Source: Agathobaculum butyriciproducens (lineage in GTDB: Bacteria > Bacillota > Clostridia > Oscillospirales > Butyricicoccaceae). From it: DNA of 64,000 nucleotides. The translations under genes were made by a program, and so were the position numbers. The notes below the pieces were generated by a model, which worked only from the letters and a program-made list of their open reading frames with translations, was not told where the DNA came from and searched no databases. Shown here piece after piece: positions 42,192 through 51,132 of this stretch. The stretch covers positions 372,001-436,000 of the forward strand of contig QEKJ01000001.1 in NCBI GenBank assembly GCA_003096535.1, written 5' to 3'. Every line of letters starts with the position of its first letter. Positions within the stretch are counted from its first letter, which is position 1.

Positions 42192-43100
42192 TTATTTCTC
42201 TTTGAAAAATTCTCTGGTCTGCTGCACATTTTCCTCGATGGCGGTCTTGAGCGCCTCCACCGATTCAAACTGCATTTCCGGACGCAGGAACTTATGCAGC
42301 TCCACATGGATCATCTTGCCGTACAGATCGCCCGCAAAGTCGAGCAGATGCGGCTCGATGGTCGGTGCACCGCCGTCTAAAAATGTCGGCTTTACACCGA
42401 TATTGGTCGCTGCGATATAGCTCTGTCCGTCCACCAGAACGCGGGTTGCGTACACGCCGTACGGCGGCATCGCCATTTCGGTCGGCAGACGCAGATTGAC
42501 CGTCGGCACCTGCAGCACGCTTGTGCCGACACGTCGTCCGTGCTCCACAATACCGGAAACCGTATACGGATGACCGAGAAACTTAGCCGCACCTTCCATA
42601 TCGCCCTGCGAAATCAGCTGACGAATATAGGTGGAGGACACCACAATGCCGTCAATCTTGACATCCTCGATGCAGTCATAGCCGATGCCGGCCTTTTCGC
42701 ACTCGATAGCCATGCCTTCTGCGTTGCCCTGCCCCTTATAGCCGAAACGGTTATTGCGTCCCGAGATAATCCAGCCCGCATTGAAGCGACCGATGAGCAG
42801 CTTGTGGATAAAATCGCGCCAGTCCATGTGCTGCATTTCATGGTCAAAGTGGCCGAAAATAACCTCGTCCACACCGCCGAGCTTTTTGATCTCCTCGGTG
42901 CGATATGCATTTGCGGTCAGCAGTGGCACCTGACGGCCCATGACAACCGAATCCGGATGCACATCAAACGTGAAAACCGCACTCGTGCCGCCGATTTGCT
43001 TGGCACGCTCGACCGCACGCTGCATGAGCGCCCGATGGCCCAGATGCACGCCGTCAAAGTAGCCGAGCGCGATAGCACGCGGCTTTGTAACTTCTATCAT
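42192..43100 (-). CDS. ribF: Bifunctional riboflavin kinase / FAD synthetase
   Basis: 302 residues. The N-terminal nucleotidyltransferase domain (ALGYFDGVHLGHRALM; ISGRNNRFGYKGQG) makes FAD from FMN. The C-terminal riboflavin kinase domain (LGHPYTVSGIVEHGRRVG, FPTVN-like LQVPTVNLRLP, EPHLLDFAGDLYGKMIHVELHKFLRPE) makes FMN. The start at 43100 has AGGGGGA 7 nt upstream; the longer frame runs through the heptamer repeat. No FMN riboswitch precedes it; it is the last gene of the nusA-infB operon. Confidence 0.96.
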   Translation of the reverse strand: MIEVTKPRAIALGYFDGVHLGHRALMQRAVERAKQIGGTSAVFTFDVHPDSVVMGRQVPLLTANAYRTEEIKKLGGVDEVIFGHFDHEMQHMDWRDFIHKLLIGRFNAGWIISGRNNRFGYKGQGNAEGMAIECEKAGIGYDCIEDVKIDGIVVSSTYIRQLISQGDMEGAAKFLGHPYTVSGIVEHGRRVGTSVLQVPTVNLRLPTEMAMPPYGVYATRVLVDGQSYIAATNIGVKPTFLDGGAPTIEPHLLDFAGDLYGKMIHVELHKFLRPEMQFESVEALKTAIEENVQQTREFFKEK

Positions 43101-43116
43101 AAGGGAATCCCCCTGA

Positions 43117-43232
43117 AAAAATTGATAATTGAAAATTGAGAATTGAGAATGAATGCGGCGCTTCGCGCTTATTAAATCATCGCGCAAGGCGCGATACCTT
43201 CATTATCCATTTTCCATTTTCAATTCTCCATT
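43117..43232. repeat. Inverted heptamer array between truB and ribF
   Basis: Arms of GATAATTGAAAATTGAGAAT-type units and their complement (CATTATCCATTTTCCATTTT) enclose a GCGCGAAGCGCC / GCGCGCAAGGCGCG pair of hairpins. Same family as 6421-6706 and 19907-20012. Confidence 0.75.
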
Positions 43233-43251
43233 TCTGTTTGTATGAAAAAAC

Positions 43252-44169
43252 TTATCGGAAGTTTTTGTATACAAACAGACCCCAACCGCCCTTATCCAGC
43301 TCTCTCACCTGACCGAGCATGAGGAATTTATCCTGATGGTACACACGGCAGATGGTATCTGCGGTTTCCGGCAGGCTGTCGGTCTGGCGCGGAAATACGA
43401 CTGCGCCTCTCGCAATGCGCTCTGCGCCCTCATCGGTGAGCGAAACGGCGGGTCTATCGGTAAACAGGCTGTCGGTCGGCAGCAGAAGCTGCTGCATGGT
43501 GCCCTCTGCCATTGCCTGCTCACACTCGGCAAAGGTATGGCACTGCGCCAGCTCATACGCGCCCGAACGGGTGCGCTCCAGACTGTGCAGCACGGCCAGC
43601 GTGCCCAGCTTTTCGCCAAGGTCATTGACCAGTGTGCGGACATAGGTGCCCTTGCTGACCTTGCACCGCAGCGTGCCCTTCTGGGCATTCTCGTCGAAGT
43701 CCAGCAGCTCCATTTCGTGCACAATGATATCGCGCGCCGGACGCTCCACTTCCCTGCCCTTGCGGGCGAGGTCGTACAGCTTCTGACCATTCACCTTGAC
43801 CGCCGAGTACATGGGCGGCACCTGCTGCTGCGGACCGATAAAGCGCCGCACCATCTGCTTTACCGCGTATTCCGCGGCATAGCGTTCGCTGGTCTGGAGC
43901 ATTTCGCCGGTGACATCCTGCGTATCCGTGCAGTAGCCGAGCGTGAACCCGGCAACGTATTCCTTATCCTGCGCTGCGGCAAAATCTGCCGCCTTGGTCG
44001 CACCGCCGACGAATACCGGCAGAACACCGGTCGCCATCGGGTCGAGTGTGCCGCCGTGACCGATCCTGCGCGTGTGCAGAATACCGCGCAGCTTGGCAAC
44101 CACATCGTGCGAGGTAAAGCCCTGCGGCTTGTTCATCAGCAGAATGCCGTTCAGGTCACTTTGCTGCAT
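43252..44169 (-). CDS. truB: tRNA pseudouridine(55) synthase TruB
   Basis: 305 residues; converts U55 in the T-loop of tRNAs. Catalytic aspartate in GHGGTLDPMATGVLPV; substrate motifs KPQGFTSHDVVAKLR, KEYVAGFTLGYCTDTQD, PPMYSAVKVNGQKLYDLARKG, and SKGTYVRTLVNDLGEKLG. C-terminal PUA-like part is short. It overlaps nrnA by 14 nt. Part of the conserved rimP-ribF operon. Confidence 0.97.
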   Translation of the reverse strand: MQQSDLNGILLMNKPQGFTSHDVVAKLRGILHTRRIGHGGTLDPMATGVLPVFVGGATKAADFAAAQDKEYVAGFTLGYCTDTQDVTGEMLQTSERYAAEYAVKQMVRRFIGPQQQVPPMYSAVKVNGQKLYDLARKGREVERPARDIIVHEMELLDFDENAQKGTLRCKVSKGTYVRTLVNDLGEKLGTLAVLHSLERTRSGAYELAQCHTFAECEQAMAEGTMQQLLLPTDSLFTDRPAVSLTDEGAERIARGAVVFPRQTDSLPETADTICRVYHQDKFLMLGQVRELDKGGWGLFVYKNFR

Positions 44170-45115
44170 GAAACTGCTCCTCTGCCGCCTTCAGCATAGC
44201 AGCCTTGGCCTCCGCCATGCCGCAGGTGAAGCTCGCACCTGCCGCACGGACATGACCGCCGCCGCCGACCTTCTTGCAGATAGCGGCCGCGTCCATCTCC
44301 TTGGTGGTGCGGACGGAAACGCGAACCGTGCCGTCCGGCTTCTCGGTCAGCGTGATGCCGATCTGTACGCCCTCAATCTGACGCGTAAGCGATGCAATCG
44401 AGTCCAGATCGTCCATATCCGCGCCTGCATGGTCGATATCCCTGCGCCAGAGCACAGCAACCGCGATCGCGCCGTTCTCGTGGAACTCCATCGTATCAAA
44501 TACAATGCGCTCCATCTCAAAACGCGGACGCGATTTGGTCTCAAACAGCACGCGGTTGATCTCACCGCCGTCGATACCGGCAGTCAGGCAGGCCGCCGCT
44601 ACCGCATGCGAATGCGCGGTCGTATTCGAGAACTTAAAGCAGCCCGTATCGGTCGAAACACCGATATAAATGCACTCTGCAATGTCGGCCGTGAACTTAA
44701 CACCGAGCGCCGTCAGCACATCGTACAGCACCTCGGCACAGCCGCCTGCATCCGGCCGGATGAGGTTTTTTTTGCCGAAGCCGTCGTTCGAGCCGTGATG
44801 GTCAATGACCAAATCGACCTTGCCCTTGTACGGCTCTGCCGTGTCCGGAAACAGCTTCTCCTCAGCGATATCGGTCGAAACTACATACGCCGGAACGAAA
44901 TCCTCCGGCGGATAATACGGCACGATCAGCGGCGCATAACGCCTGGTGATCTCCGGATTTTCCAGAATATATGCGCGCTTGCCAATCTGCTGCAGACCGC
45001 GGCAGAGCGCACCGGCACAGCCTGCCGTGTCGCCGTCCGGTCTGCGGTGAGTCAGGATGAGAATGTCGTCCGCTGCCTGCAGCGCAGCAGCAGCGCCAGC
45101 AACGTCAACGATCAT
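44156..45115 (-). CDS. nrnA: DHH-family bifunctional oligoribonuclease/pAp phosphatase
   Basis: 319 residues. The DHH domain has DILILTHRRPDGDTAGCAGAL, VVSTDIAE, LVIDHHGSNDGFG (DHH motif) and YIGVSTDTGCFKFSNTT. The DHHA1 domain has KVGGGGHVRAAGASF. It degrades nano-RNAs and dephosphorylates pAp in Firmicutes lacking Orn. It overlaps rbfA by 4 nt (ATGA) and truB by 14 nt, so the three are tightly coupled. Confidence 0.95.
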   Translation of the reverse strand: MIVDVAGAAAALQAADDILILTHRRPDGDTAGCAGALCRGLQQIGKRAYILENPEITRRYAPLIVPYYPPEDFVPAYVVSTDIAEEKLFPDTAEPYKGKVDLVIDHHGSNDGFGKKNLIRPDAGGCAEVLYDVLTALGVKFTADIAECIYIGVSTDTGCFKFSNTTAHSHAVAAACLTAGIDGGEINRVLFETKSRPRFEMERIVFDTMEFHENGAIAVAVLWRRDIDHAGADMDDLDSIASLTRQIEGVQIGITLTEKPDGTVRVSVRTTKEMDAAAICKKVGGGGHVRAAGASFTCGMAEAKAAMLKAAEEQFHAAK

Positions 45116-45483
45116 TCTGCGTCCTCCTCTCCCAGCTTGCCTTCATTTTTCAGCTCGTGCAGCACCTCGGAGATGTGTGCACCGTGGGTGATGGACTGAT
45201 CCAGCTCAAATACCAGCTCCGGCGCGTAGCGCAGCTGTACCTTGTGGCCAACCTCGCGGCGCAGCCAGCCTGCCGCAGACTTCAGGCCCTTCATCACGTC
45301 CTTGGTCTGCTGCTCGCTGCCGAGTACGGAAATATAGCACTTCGCATAACGCAGATCGTTGGTAACATCACAGTGTACCACGGAAACCATAGCCTCCTGT
45401 ACACGCGGGTCCTTGACAGAGCGCATCGCCTCCGCCAAAGCCTTCATCACTTCTTCGGAAATACGATCAATTCGAGTAGACAT
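45112..45483 (-). CDS. rbfA: 30S ribosome-binding factor A
   Basis: 123 residues, KH-like fold. Cold-adaptation and late 30S maturation factor acting near 16S helix 1. MSTRIDRISEEVMKALAEAM start, DPRVQEAMVSVVHCDVTNDLRYAKCYISV core, LRREVGHKVQLRYAPELVFELDQSI end. The start is the ATG at 45483 (GGAGG 13 nt upstream); a TTG at 45495 would sit on top of that site. Confidence 0.96.
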   Translation of the reverse strand: MSTRIDRISEEVMKALAEAMRSVKDPRVQEAMVSVVHCDVTNDLRYAKCYISVLGSEQQTKDVMKGLKSAAGWLRREVGHKVQLRYAPELVFELDQSITHGAHISEVLHELKNEGKLGEEDAE

Positions 45484-45521
45484 TTTACAAATCAAACCTC
45501 CTTCGTGAGGATTGGTTAAAT

Positions 45522-45560
45522 AATGGAGAATTGAGAATGGAAAATGGAGAATGATTCTCT
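45522..45560. repeat. Heptamer array upstream of rbfA
   Basis: AATGGAGAATTGAGAATGGA-type direct units; the complementary arm is short (ATTCTCTATTTCCACTC). One-sided member of the heptamer family. Confidence 0.6.
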
Positions 45561-45591
45561 ATTTCCACTCTGCACATTCCCTCCGGTCGTA

Positions 45592-45800
45592 TAGGAAAAT
45601 GCGCTATCGCGCATTTTCACACGCACCGCAGTGCGTGATTCAATTCCCCATAAAAGTCCAGCTCCGCCGGACTTTTATACCACTGCCCGCGCCGCGGCGG
45701 CGCGGCCTCGTCCGCCGTGCGGACGAGAGGGGGTTATCCGAAAAAGTTTCTTTGGAACTTTTTCGGTATCTAAGGGGGACGGAGTCCCCCTTAGAAAAGC
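45592..45800 (+). repeat. Hairpin-string element, copy 4 (between infB and rbfA)
   Basis: Seven hairpins in a row: AAAATGCGC/GCGCATTTT, CACGCAC/GTGCGTG, ATAAAAGTCC/GGACTTTTAT, GCGCCGC/GCGGCGC, CTCGTCCGC/GCGGACGAG, GAAAAAGTTTC/GGAACTTTTTC (45739-45763) and TAAGGGGGAC/GTCCCCCTTA. The last two correspond in order to copy 6 with paired changes. It occupies the interval inside the nusA-infB-rbfA operon. Confidence 0.75.
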
Positions 45801-45804
45801 AGTT

Positions 45805-48114
45805 TTACTGCTTCACTTCTTCCATAACAAAGCACTCAATGATATCGCCTTCCTTGATATCATTGTAGTTCTCGATGCTCATGCCGCACTCATAAGAGGT
45901 TGCAACTTCCTTCACATCGTCCTTGAAGCGCTTGAGGGTATTCAGGTGGCCCTCATGGAATACGATGCCGTCACGGACTACGCGAACCTCAGCGTTACGC
46001 TGAATCTTGCCGTCCTGTACATAGCAGCCTGCAACCGCGCCTGCGCCGGTGATCTTGAACACCTGACGAACCTCTGCGTGGCCGAGAACAACTTCCTTGA
46101 ACTTCGGCTCGAGCATGCCCTTCATGGCCTGCTCCATCTCCTCGATGGCATCATAAATAACGCGGTACATACGCATATCAACGCCCTGCTGTGCAGCGGA
46201 GTCGGTAGCGGTGCGGTCCGGACGAACGTTAAAGCCAACAATGATCGCGCCGGAAGCGGCAGCCAGCATAACGTCGGACTCGTTGATGGCGCCAACAGCA
46301 CCGTGGATAACGCGCACGCGAACCTCGTCGTTGGTCAGCTTCTCGAGAGAGGAACGAACCGCCTCGACAGAGCCCTGAACGTCTGCCTTGACGATGATAT
46401 TCAGCTCCTTCATCTCGCCCTGCTGGATGGAATCGAACAGGTTATCGAGTGTTACCTTGTGGAACAGCTTGTTGCGCTCTTCCTTCTCCTTGTCCTTGCG
46501 CTGCTCAACCAGCTCACGAGCCATCTTCTCGTCGTCTACGGCGTCAAAGATGTCGCCTGCACCCGGAACCTCAGCCAGACCGATGATCTCGACCGGAACG
46601 GACGGGCCTGCGGACTCAATCTTCTTGCCGTCGTCGTTGGTCATTGCGCGAACGCGGCCGACAGAGGTACCCGCGATAACGGTATCGCCTGCATGCAGGG
46701 TGCCGTTCTGTACCAGAAGGGTTGCAACCGGACCGCGGCCCTTATCCAGCTTTGCCTCGATGACGGTACCGTGCGCCTTGCGGTTCGGGTTTGCCTTGAG
46801 GTCAGCCATTTCAGCGGTCAGCAGTACCATTTCGAGCAGGTTGTCAATGCCCTGACCGAACTTTGCGGAGATGTTGCAGACGATGGTCTGACCGCCCCAT
46901 TCCTCCGGTACCAGCTCGTACTCGGTGAGCTGCTGGAGCACACGATCCGGGTTTGCACCCTGCTTGTCGATCTTATTTACGGCAACGATGATCGGCACGT
47001 TTGCTGCCTTGGCGTGGTTGATGGCCTCGATGGTCTGCGGCATAACGCCGTCATCGGCTGCTACGACCAGAATGGCGATATCGGTTACCTGCGCACCGCG
47101 TGCACGCATAGAGGTAAACGCAGCGTGACCCGGGGTATCGAGGAAGGTGATCGGCTTGCCGCCAATCTTAACGCGGTATGCGCCGATGTGCTGGGTAATG
47201 CCGCCGGCCTCGCCCTCGATGACCTTGGTCTTGCGGATCGCGTCGAGCAGAGAGGTCTTGCCGTGGTCAACGTGACCCATAACAACAACGACCGGATCGC
47301 GCGGCTGCAGCTCTTCTTCCTTGTCCTCGTGCTCATCGAACAGCTGCTCCTCGATGGTAACGTGTACTTCCTTCTCAACCTTGCAGCCCATTTCCTCTGC
47401 AACGATGGCTGCGGTATCGTAGTCGATCACCTCGGAGATGGACGCCATAACGCCCAGCTTGATGAGACCCTTGATAACATCCGCTGCGGTGCGCTTCATA
47501 CGGGAAGCCAGCTCACCGACGGAAATCTCCTCCGGAATCATTACCTTTACCGGAATCTTCTTAAGTGCTGCCATCTGCTGCTGACGCTGCAGGCGGCGCA
47601 TCTTCTCCTGCTCCTCCTGACGGCGCTTGTTGCCGAACGGCTTGGAGCGCTGGTCGGACTTCTTGGTCAGCTTCTGCTTCTTGCTGCCCTTGGACTCCAT
47701 TCGCTCGGCCTTTGCGTCAACCAGCTTATCTACATGATCATCATATTTTGCAAGGTTTACGTCGCCGGTGCCGCGGGTATCAATGCGGTGAACCTGCTTT
47801 ACCTTGCTCTGTGTCGGCTGCTGCTGCACGATAGGCTCCTCTCTCTTGGACTCGGTCTGCTGTTTGGTTTCCGCCTTGGACTGCTCCGGCTTCTTGCGGG
47901 ATGCACCCTGTGCGTTCAGCGTACCTTCCATGTCGCTTACTTGATTATGCTGGGTGAGATACTCGAAAATGACCGACAGGTCGGTATCGTCAAGCACCTG
48001 CATGTGATTCTTCGGTGCAGAGCGATACTTCGCCAGAATTTCAGTGATCTCCTTGGTGGATACGCCGAAGTCCTTTGCGACCTCGTGTACCCGATATTTA
48101 TTGTCTAATGCCAT
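45805..48114 (-). CDS. infB: Translation initiation factor IF-2
   Basis: 769 residues. A Lys/Gln-rich N-terminal part with IF2_N modules ([19 protein letters not shown] and [17 protein letters not shown]) precedes the GTPase core: G1 GHVDHGKT, G3 DTPGHAAF, G4 NKID. Beta-barrel domains and the fMet-tRNA-binding C2 domain complete the factor. The start is the ATG at 48114 with AGGAGG 9 nt upstream; a TTG two codons earlier is less likely. Core gene of the operon. Confidence 0.98.
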   Translation of the reverse strand: MALDNKYRVHEVAKDFGVSTKEITEILAKYRSAPKNHMQVLDDTDLSVIFEYLTQHNQVSDMEGTLNAQGASRKKPEQSKAETKQQTESKREEPIVQQQPTQSKVKQVHRIDTRGTGDVNLAKYDDHVDKLVDAKAERMESKGSKKQKLTKKSDQRSKPFGNKRRQEEQEKMRRLQRQQQMAALKKIPVKVMIPEEISVGELASRMKRTAADVIKGLIKLGVMASISEVIDYDTAAIVAEEMGCKVEKEVHVTIEEQLFDEHEDKEEELQPRDPVVVVMGHVDHGKTSLLDAIRKTKVIEGEAGGITQHIGAYRVKIGGKPITFLDTPGHAAFTSMRARGAQVTDIAILVVAADDGVMPQTIEAINHAKAANVPIIVAVNKIDKQGANPDRVLQQLTEYELVPEEWGGQTIVCNISAKFGQGIDNLLEMVLLTAEMADLKANPNRKAHGTVIEAKLDKGRGPVATLLVQNGTLHAGDTVIAGTSVGRVRAMTNDDGKKIESAGPSVPVEIIGLAEVPGAGDIFDAVDDEKMARELVEQRKDKEKEERNKLFHKVTLDNLFDSIQQGEMKELNIIVKADVQGSVEAVRSSLEKLTNDEVRVRVIHGAVGAINESDVMLAAASGAIIVGFNVRPDRTATDSAAQQGVDMRMYRVIYDAIEEMEQAMKGMLEPKFKEVVLGHAEVRQVFKITGAGAVAGCYVQDGKIQRNAEVRVVRDGIVFHEGHLNTLKRFKDDVKEVATSYECGMSIENYNDIKEGDIIECFVMEEVKQ

Positions 48115-48126
48115 GGGCAATAACCT

Positions 48127-48320
48127 CCTTACACACTTCGTTCAAAACCACGGTTTTGAACGAGAGAGGACGTACCGAACAATGTTCGGATACGTCCAAA
48201 GCTGCGAAAAGTTCCTCCTGCGTCGAAACTTTTCTCCGCTCTGGTATCAAATGCACGGGCAAAGCTCGCACATTTGATGCAAAGCTATGCTTCACTATTG
48301 GAATGCGCGCTGCGGCGCGG
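48127..48320 (-). repeat. Hairpin-string element, copy 5 (between ylxQ and infB)
   Basis: TTCGTTCAAAACC/GGTTTTGAACGA, GGACGTA/TACGTCC with an inner CCGAACA/TGTTCGG, GAAAAGTTcc/GAAACTTTTC (48206-48234), ATCAAATG/CATTTGAT and GCGCGC/GGCGCG. The GGAGAAAAGTTTC...GAACTTTTCG-N-CTTTGGA arrangement (minus strand) matches copies 1 and 2. Confidence 0.75.
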
Positions 48321-48324
48321 GAAA

Positions 48325-49089
48325 TTACGTTTTATTGCGGAAGCTGCGCTTGCCGCCGTTGAAGCTCGGCTTGCCGACACCGCTTTTACGGTACGGACGC
48401 TTATCGCCGTCGTTCTTGCGATACGAACGGGATTCGCCGTCTTTGCGGAACGGGCGCTTCTCGCCGTCATTCTTACGATACGGACGATATTCGCCGTTCT
48501 TGCGATACGGACGGGATTCGCTGTCCTTGCGGAACGGACGCTTCTCGCCGTCGGCTTTACGGTAAGGACGCTTATTCTCATCGTTCTTCCGATAGGGACG
48601 CTTCTCGCCGGACGGCTTACGGTAGGTGCGCTTCGGCTTCTCCTCTGCCGATTTTTCGGTCTTGACCGGCGCTTCCTCGGTCTTTTCCGCCTTATCCTTA
48701 TGCTTTTTGACGCCCCTGCGGGACTGGATCTTTACGTTCTTTTCGCTAAGCTGCTGCGCCACTTCGGCGTATGCAGGATCCTGCTCCGCCAGCTTATTTA
48801 CGGCTGCTGCCGCCATGCCGATGTCCGCTACCGCGCACATCGCGCAGCCTGCCTTGCCGATCGCGCTGCCGAGTTCCAGCTTGCCGTGCGGCAACGTCAC
48901 GCACGGAACATTCGCCTTATCGGCGTAAAATGCGGCTTTTTTCGCTGCATTTGCACCTGCGTCACCCGCAATGAACACACAGCGGGTCTTGTGGTCGAAG
49001 CACGCCTCGCGCACCAGCTCGTCGCCGTAGGCCAGCTTGCCGGCACGGCGTGCCAGACCGAGCATTCTCAGAACCGGATCAGTTGCCAT
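48325..49089 (-). CDS. ylxQ: L7Ae-family RNA-binding protein (YlxQ-like) with tandem RPYRK tail
   Basis: 254 residues. Residues 1-100 are an L7Ae/YlxQ kink-turn-binding domain (LRMLGLARRAGKLAYGDELV, CVFIAGDAGANAAKKAAFYA, KLELGSAIGKAGCAMCAVAD). The usual protein stops near residue 105. Here a Lys/Glu linker is followed by nine units of RPYRK or RPFRK spaced 9-11 residues apart (about 160-245), strongly basic and aromatic. The start at 49089 is set by AGGAGGG; it overlaps ylxR by 11 nt. Confidence 0.9.
   Translation of the reverse strand: MATDPVLRMLGLARRAGKLAYGDELVREACFDHKTRCVFIAGDAGANAAKKAAFYADKANVPCVTLPHGKLELGSAIGKAGCAMCAVADIGMAAAAVNKLAEQDPAYAEVAQQLSEKNVKIQSRRGVKKHKDKAEKTEEAPVKTEKSAEEKPKRTYRKPSGEKRPYRKNDENKRPYRKADGEKRPFRKDSESRPYRKNGEYRPYRKNDGEKRPFRKDGESRSYRKNDGDKRPYRKSGVGKPSFNGGKRSFRNKT
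48385..48640 (-). repeat. In-frame tandem DNA repeat encoding the YlxQ tail
   Basis: About nine 27-33-bp units with a CGTCCGTATCGTAAG-like core on the coding strand. It codes for the RPYRK repeats and is not a CRISPR array, because the units have no distinct spacers. Confidence 0.8.
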
Positions 49090-49360
49090 TTGCACCCTCC
49101 TGTTCCATCTGCTGCTCGAGCTGCTCGTAAACCGCATCGGGCACTTCTACACTGAGCGCACGCTCGATCGCGCGGCTCTTGCGGGCCTTTTTCAGACATT
49201 CCGGCTTGCCGCACAGATATGCGCCGCGGCCGGGTGCCTTGCCCTTGAAATCCAGCGAAAGCTCGCCCTCCGGCGAACGCACTACGCGGATCAGCTCCCG
49301 CTTCGGGAACATTTCACGGCAGCCGAGGCACTGCCGCATGGGAATCTTCTTCTGTACCAT
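49079..49360 (-). CDS. ylxR: YlxR (DUF448) RNA-binding protein
   Basis: 93 residues with the family core RQCLGCREMFPKRELIRVVRSPEGELSLD, GKAPGRGAYLCGKPECLKKARK. YlxR influences RNase P and transcription in Firmicutes. The start at 49360 has GGAGGT 10 nt upstream; a GTG at 49372 overlaps that site. The C-terminal Gln/Glu-rich end (EQLEQQMEQEG) overlaps ylxQ. Confidence 0.93.
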   Translation of the reverse strand: MVQKKIPMRQCLGCREMFPKRELIRVVRSPEGELSLDFKGKAPGRGAYLCGKPECLKKARKSRAIERALSVEVPDAVYEQLEQQMEQEGANGN

Positions 49361-49382
49361 ATTCTGCCGCACCTCCGCTTGC

Positions 49383-50447
49383 TTATTCGCCCTGAGACTC
49401 AGGAGCGATATCGATCTTGCAGCCGGTCAGCTTGGCAGCCAGACGCGCGTTCTGGCCTTCCTTGCCGATAGCAAGCGACAGCTGATCGTCCGGAACGATG
49501 ACACGGCAGGACTTGTTATCCGCCTGCATGGTAGCATTGATAACATCAGCCGGAGCGAGTGCCGCAGAAACGAACTGCGCCATATCCTCGTTCCACTTGA
49601 TGATATCGATCTTCTCGCCGTTCAGCTCGCCGGTGATGTTGGCAACACGCGCACCGCGGGTACCAACGCATGCACCGATCGGATCGACGTTCTCATCGTG
49701 AGAAACAACAGCGATCTTGGTGCGGTTGCCTGCCTCACGCGCGATGGACTTAACCTCGACGATACCGGAGTGAATCTCCGGTACCTCCAGCTCAAACAGT
49801 CGCTTAACCAGACCCGGGTGGGTGCGGGAAACAACGACCTGCGGGCCGCGGGTGCCGCGGCGAACCTCGATGAGGTAAACCTTCAGGCGCTGACCCTCGG
49901 TCAGGACCTCACCGCGCACCTGCTCGGAAGCGGCCAGAACAGCCTCGCTCTTCTCGCCGCCGGAAACAACATCCAGATAAGCGGTGCCGGAGCGCGGATC
50001 GATGCGGGCAACCACGCCGTTCAAGATCTCGTGCTCCTTGCTCTCGAACTCGGAGATGACCATGCCGCGCTCTGCCTCGCGGATGCCCTGAATGATAACC
50101 TGCTTTGCAGTCTGGGCAGCAATGCGGCCGAAGGACTTGGTCGGGATGTCGATATCAATGATATCGCCTACCATCGGGTTGTTCTTGTACTCGGCAGCCT
50201 CCTCGAGAGTAATCTCCTCGTACGGCTCGTACAGATCCTCCGCCTTAACAACCGTCTTGCGGACAAACATGTGAATGGTCTTCTTGTCGCGGTCCGGCTC
50301 AACGTAAACATTGTCGGTCATGCCGTCGTTATCGCGCTTGTAGGCGGTGATCAGCGCCTGACCTACACGGTCGAGCATATAGTCTACCGGAATGCCTTTT
50401 TCCTTTTCCAGCTGTTCCAGCGCGTCAAAAAATTCTGCGTTAACCAT
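49383..50447 (-). CDS. nusA: Transcription termination/antitermination factor NusA
   Basis: 354 residues: N-terminal RNA-polymerase-binding domain (EFFDALEQLEKEKGIPVDYML), S1 domain, then KH1 (PIGACVGTRGARVANITGELNGEKIDII) and KH2 (LSLAIGKEGQNARLAAKLTGCKIDI). It lacks the C-terminal acidic repeats of proteobacterial NusA, as usual in Firmicutes. GAAGGAG site. Second gene of the operon. Confidence 0.97.
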   Translation of the reverse strand: MVNAEFFDALEQLEKEKGIPVDYMLDRVGQALITAYKRDNDGMTDNVYVEPDRDKKTIHMFVRKTVVKAEDLYEPYEEITLEEAAEYKNNPMVGDIIDIDIPTKSFGRIAAQTAKQVIIQGIREAERGMVISEFESKEHEILNGVVARIDPRSGTAYLDVVSGGEKSEAVLAASEQVRGEVLTEGQRLKVYLIEVRRGTRGPQVVVSRTHPGLVKRLFELEVPEIHSGIVEVKSIAREAGNRTKIAVVSHDENVDPIGACVGTRGARVANITGELNGEKIDIIKWNEDMAQFVSAALAPADVINATMQADNKSCRVIVPDDQLSLAIGKEGQNARLAAKLTGCKIDIAPESQGE

Positions 50448-50468
50448 TTTTTCCTATTCAGCTCCTTC

Positions 50469-50933
50469 TTATATCTCTACCGCCAGTCGAACTGCGGCAA
50501 TGTCTTTGGGTTCGTATACGGTCTGCTCGCCGTTCACTTCCAGCGTTACGGCACCGTTGTCATAGCCGGCGAGTGTGCCCTCGATCTGCTTCATGCCGTT
50601 CATCGGCTTGTAGAAGCCTACTTCGACGGTCTGACCCATGAACGCCTGGAAATGCTCCGGACGCTTGAGGCGGCGCGACATACCGGCCGAGGAAACGCAC
50701 AGCGTATAGGACGGCATATCGTCAAATTCCTTTTCATCCAGCATAGGATCAAGCGCGCGCGAAACCTGCTCGCACTGGTCAATGTTGACGCCCTCCGGTC
50801 GATCCACGGTGACGGTCAGCATGTACTGTCCGCCCTCTTTTTCAAACTCCACATCCCACAGGGAAACACCAGCCTGTTCACACAAAGGCTTTACCAGTTC
50901 CTCTACGCGGGCTACGATCTGCTTTGCCTGCAA
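50469..50933 (-). CDS. rimP: Ribosome maturation factor RimP
   Basis: 154 residues; 30S assembly factor. N-terminal alpha/beta domain ARVEELVKPLCEQAGVSLWDVEFEKEGGQYMLTV, GVNIDQCEQVSRALDPMLDE, SSAGMSRRLKRPEHFQAFMG, then the SH3-like C-terminal domain. First gene of the operon; its leader carries a strong hairpin. Confidence 0.96.
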   Translation of the reverse strand: MQAKQIVARVEELVKPLCEQAGVSLWDVEFEKEGGQYMLTVTVDRPEGVNIDQCEQVSRALDPMLDEKEFDDMPSYTLCVSSAGMSRRLKRPEHFQAFMGQTVEVGFYKPMNGMKQIEGTLAGYDNGAVTLEVNGEQTVYEPKDIAAVRLAVEI

Positions 50934-50973
50934 AGCCGTCCCTCCTTACTGAAAAATTTTCTCCGAGCAAAGC

Positions 50974-51002
50974 GTAAGGAGTGGCACTTGGCCACTCCTT
51001 AC
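50974..51002 (-). promoter_or_regulatory. Leader hairpin of the rimP-nusA-infB operon
   Basis: GTAAGGAGTGGC-N5-GCCACTCCTTAC, perfect 12-bp stem, about 25 nt after the -10 box and 41 nt before the rimP start; weak T-tract (GAAAATTTTTC) further on. Candidate site for NusA-dependent feedback. Confidence 0.65.
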
Positions 51003-51026
51003 GGTTACTTATCATCTTACATTGAT

Positions 51027-51055
51027 AGTATATCACGCATTGCCGTACATTGCAA
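51027..51055 (-). promoter_or_regulatory. Promoter of the rimP-ribF operon
   Basis: Minus strand TTGCAA (51050-51055), 17 nt, TATACT (51027-51032). Confidence 0.8.
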
Positions 51056-51132
51056 GCGTTTTTGCAATAAAAATATCCATTTTTACCGTGAAAATGCACA
51101 AATTTAGGCGTGTGAGCCGCAAATTTTGCGGG

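Noticed and set aside
43101..43251. FMN riboswitch upstream of ribF
   Set aside because: Only the heptamer-array repeat is present; none of the conserved RFN-element blocks are seen.
45631..48108. 825-codon plus-strand open frame opposite infB
   Set aside because: Antisense shadow; starts inside a hairpin-string repeat and has a Leu/Val/His-rich composition typical of antisense frames.
48385..48640. Direct repeats suggestive of a CRISPR array
   Set aside because: Units are in frame, code RPYRK repeats and have no unique spacers; no cas genes nearby. No CRISPR array was seen anywhere in the window.
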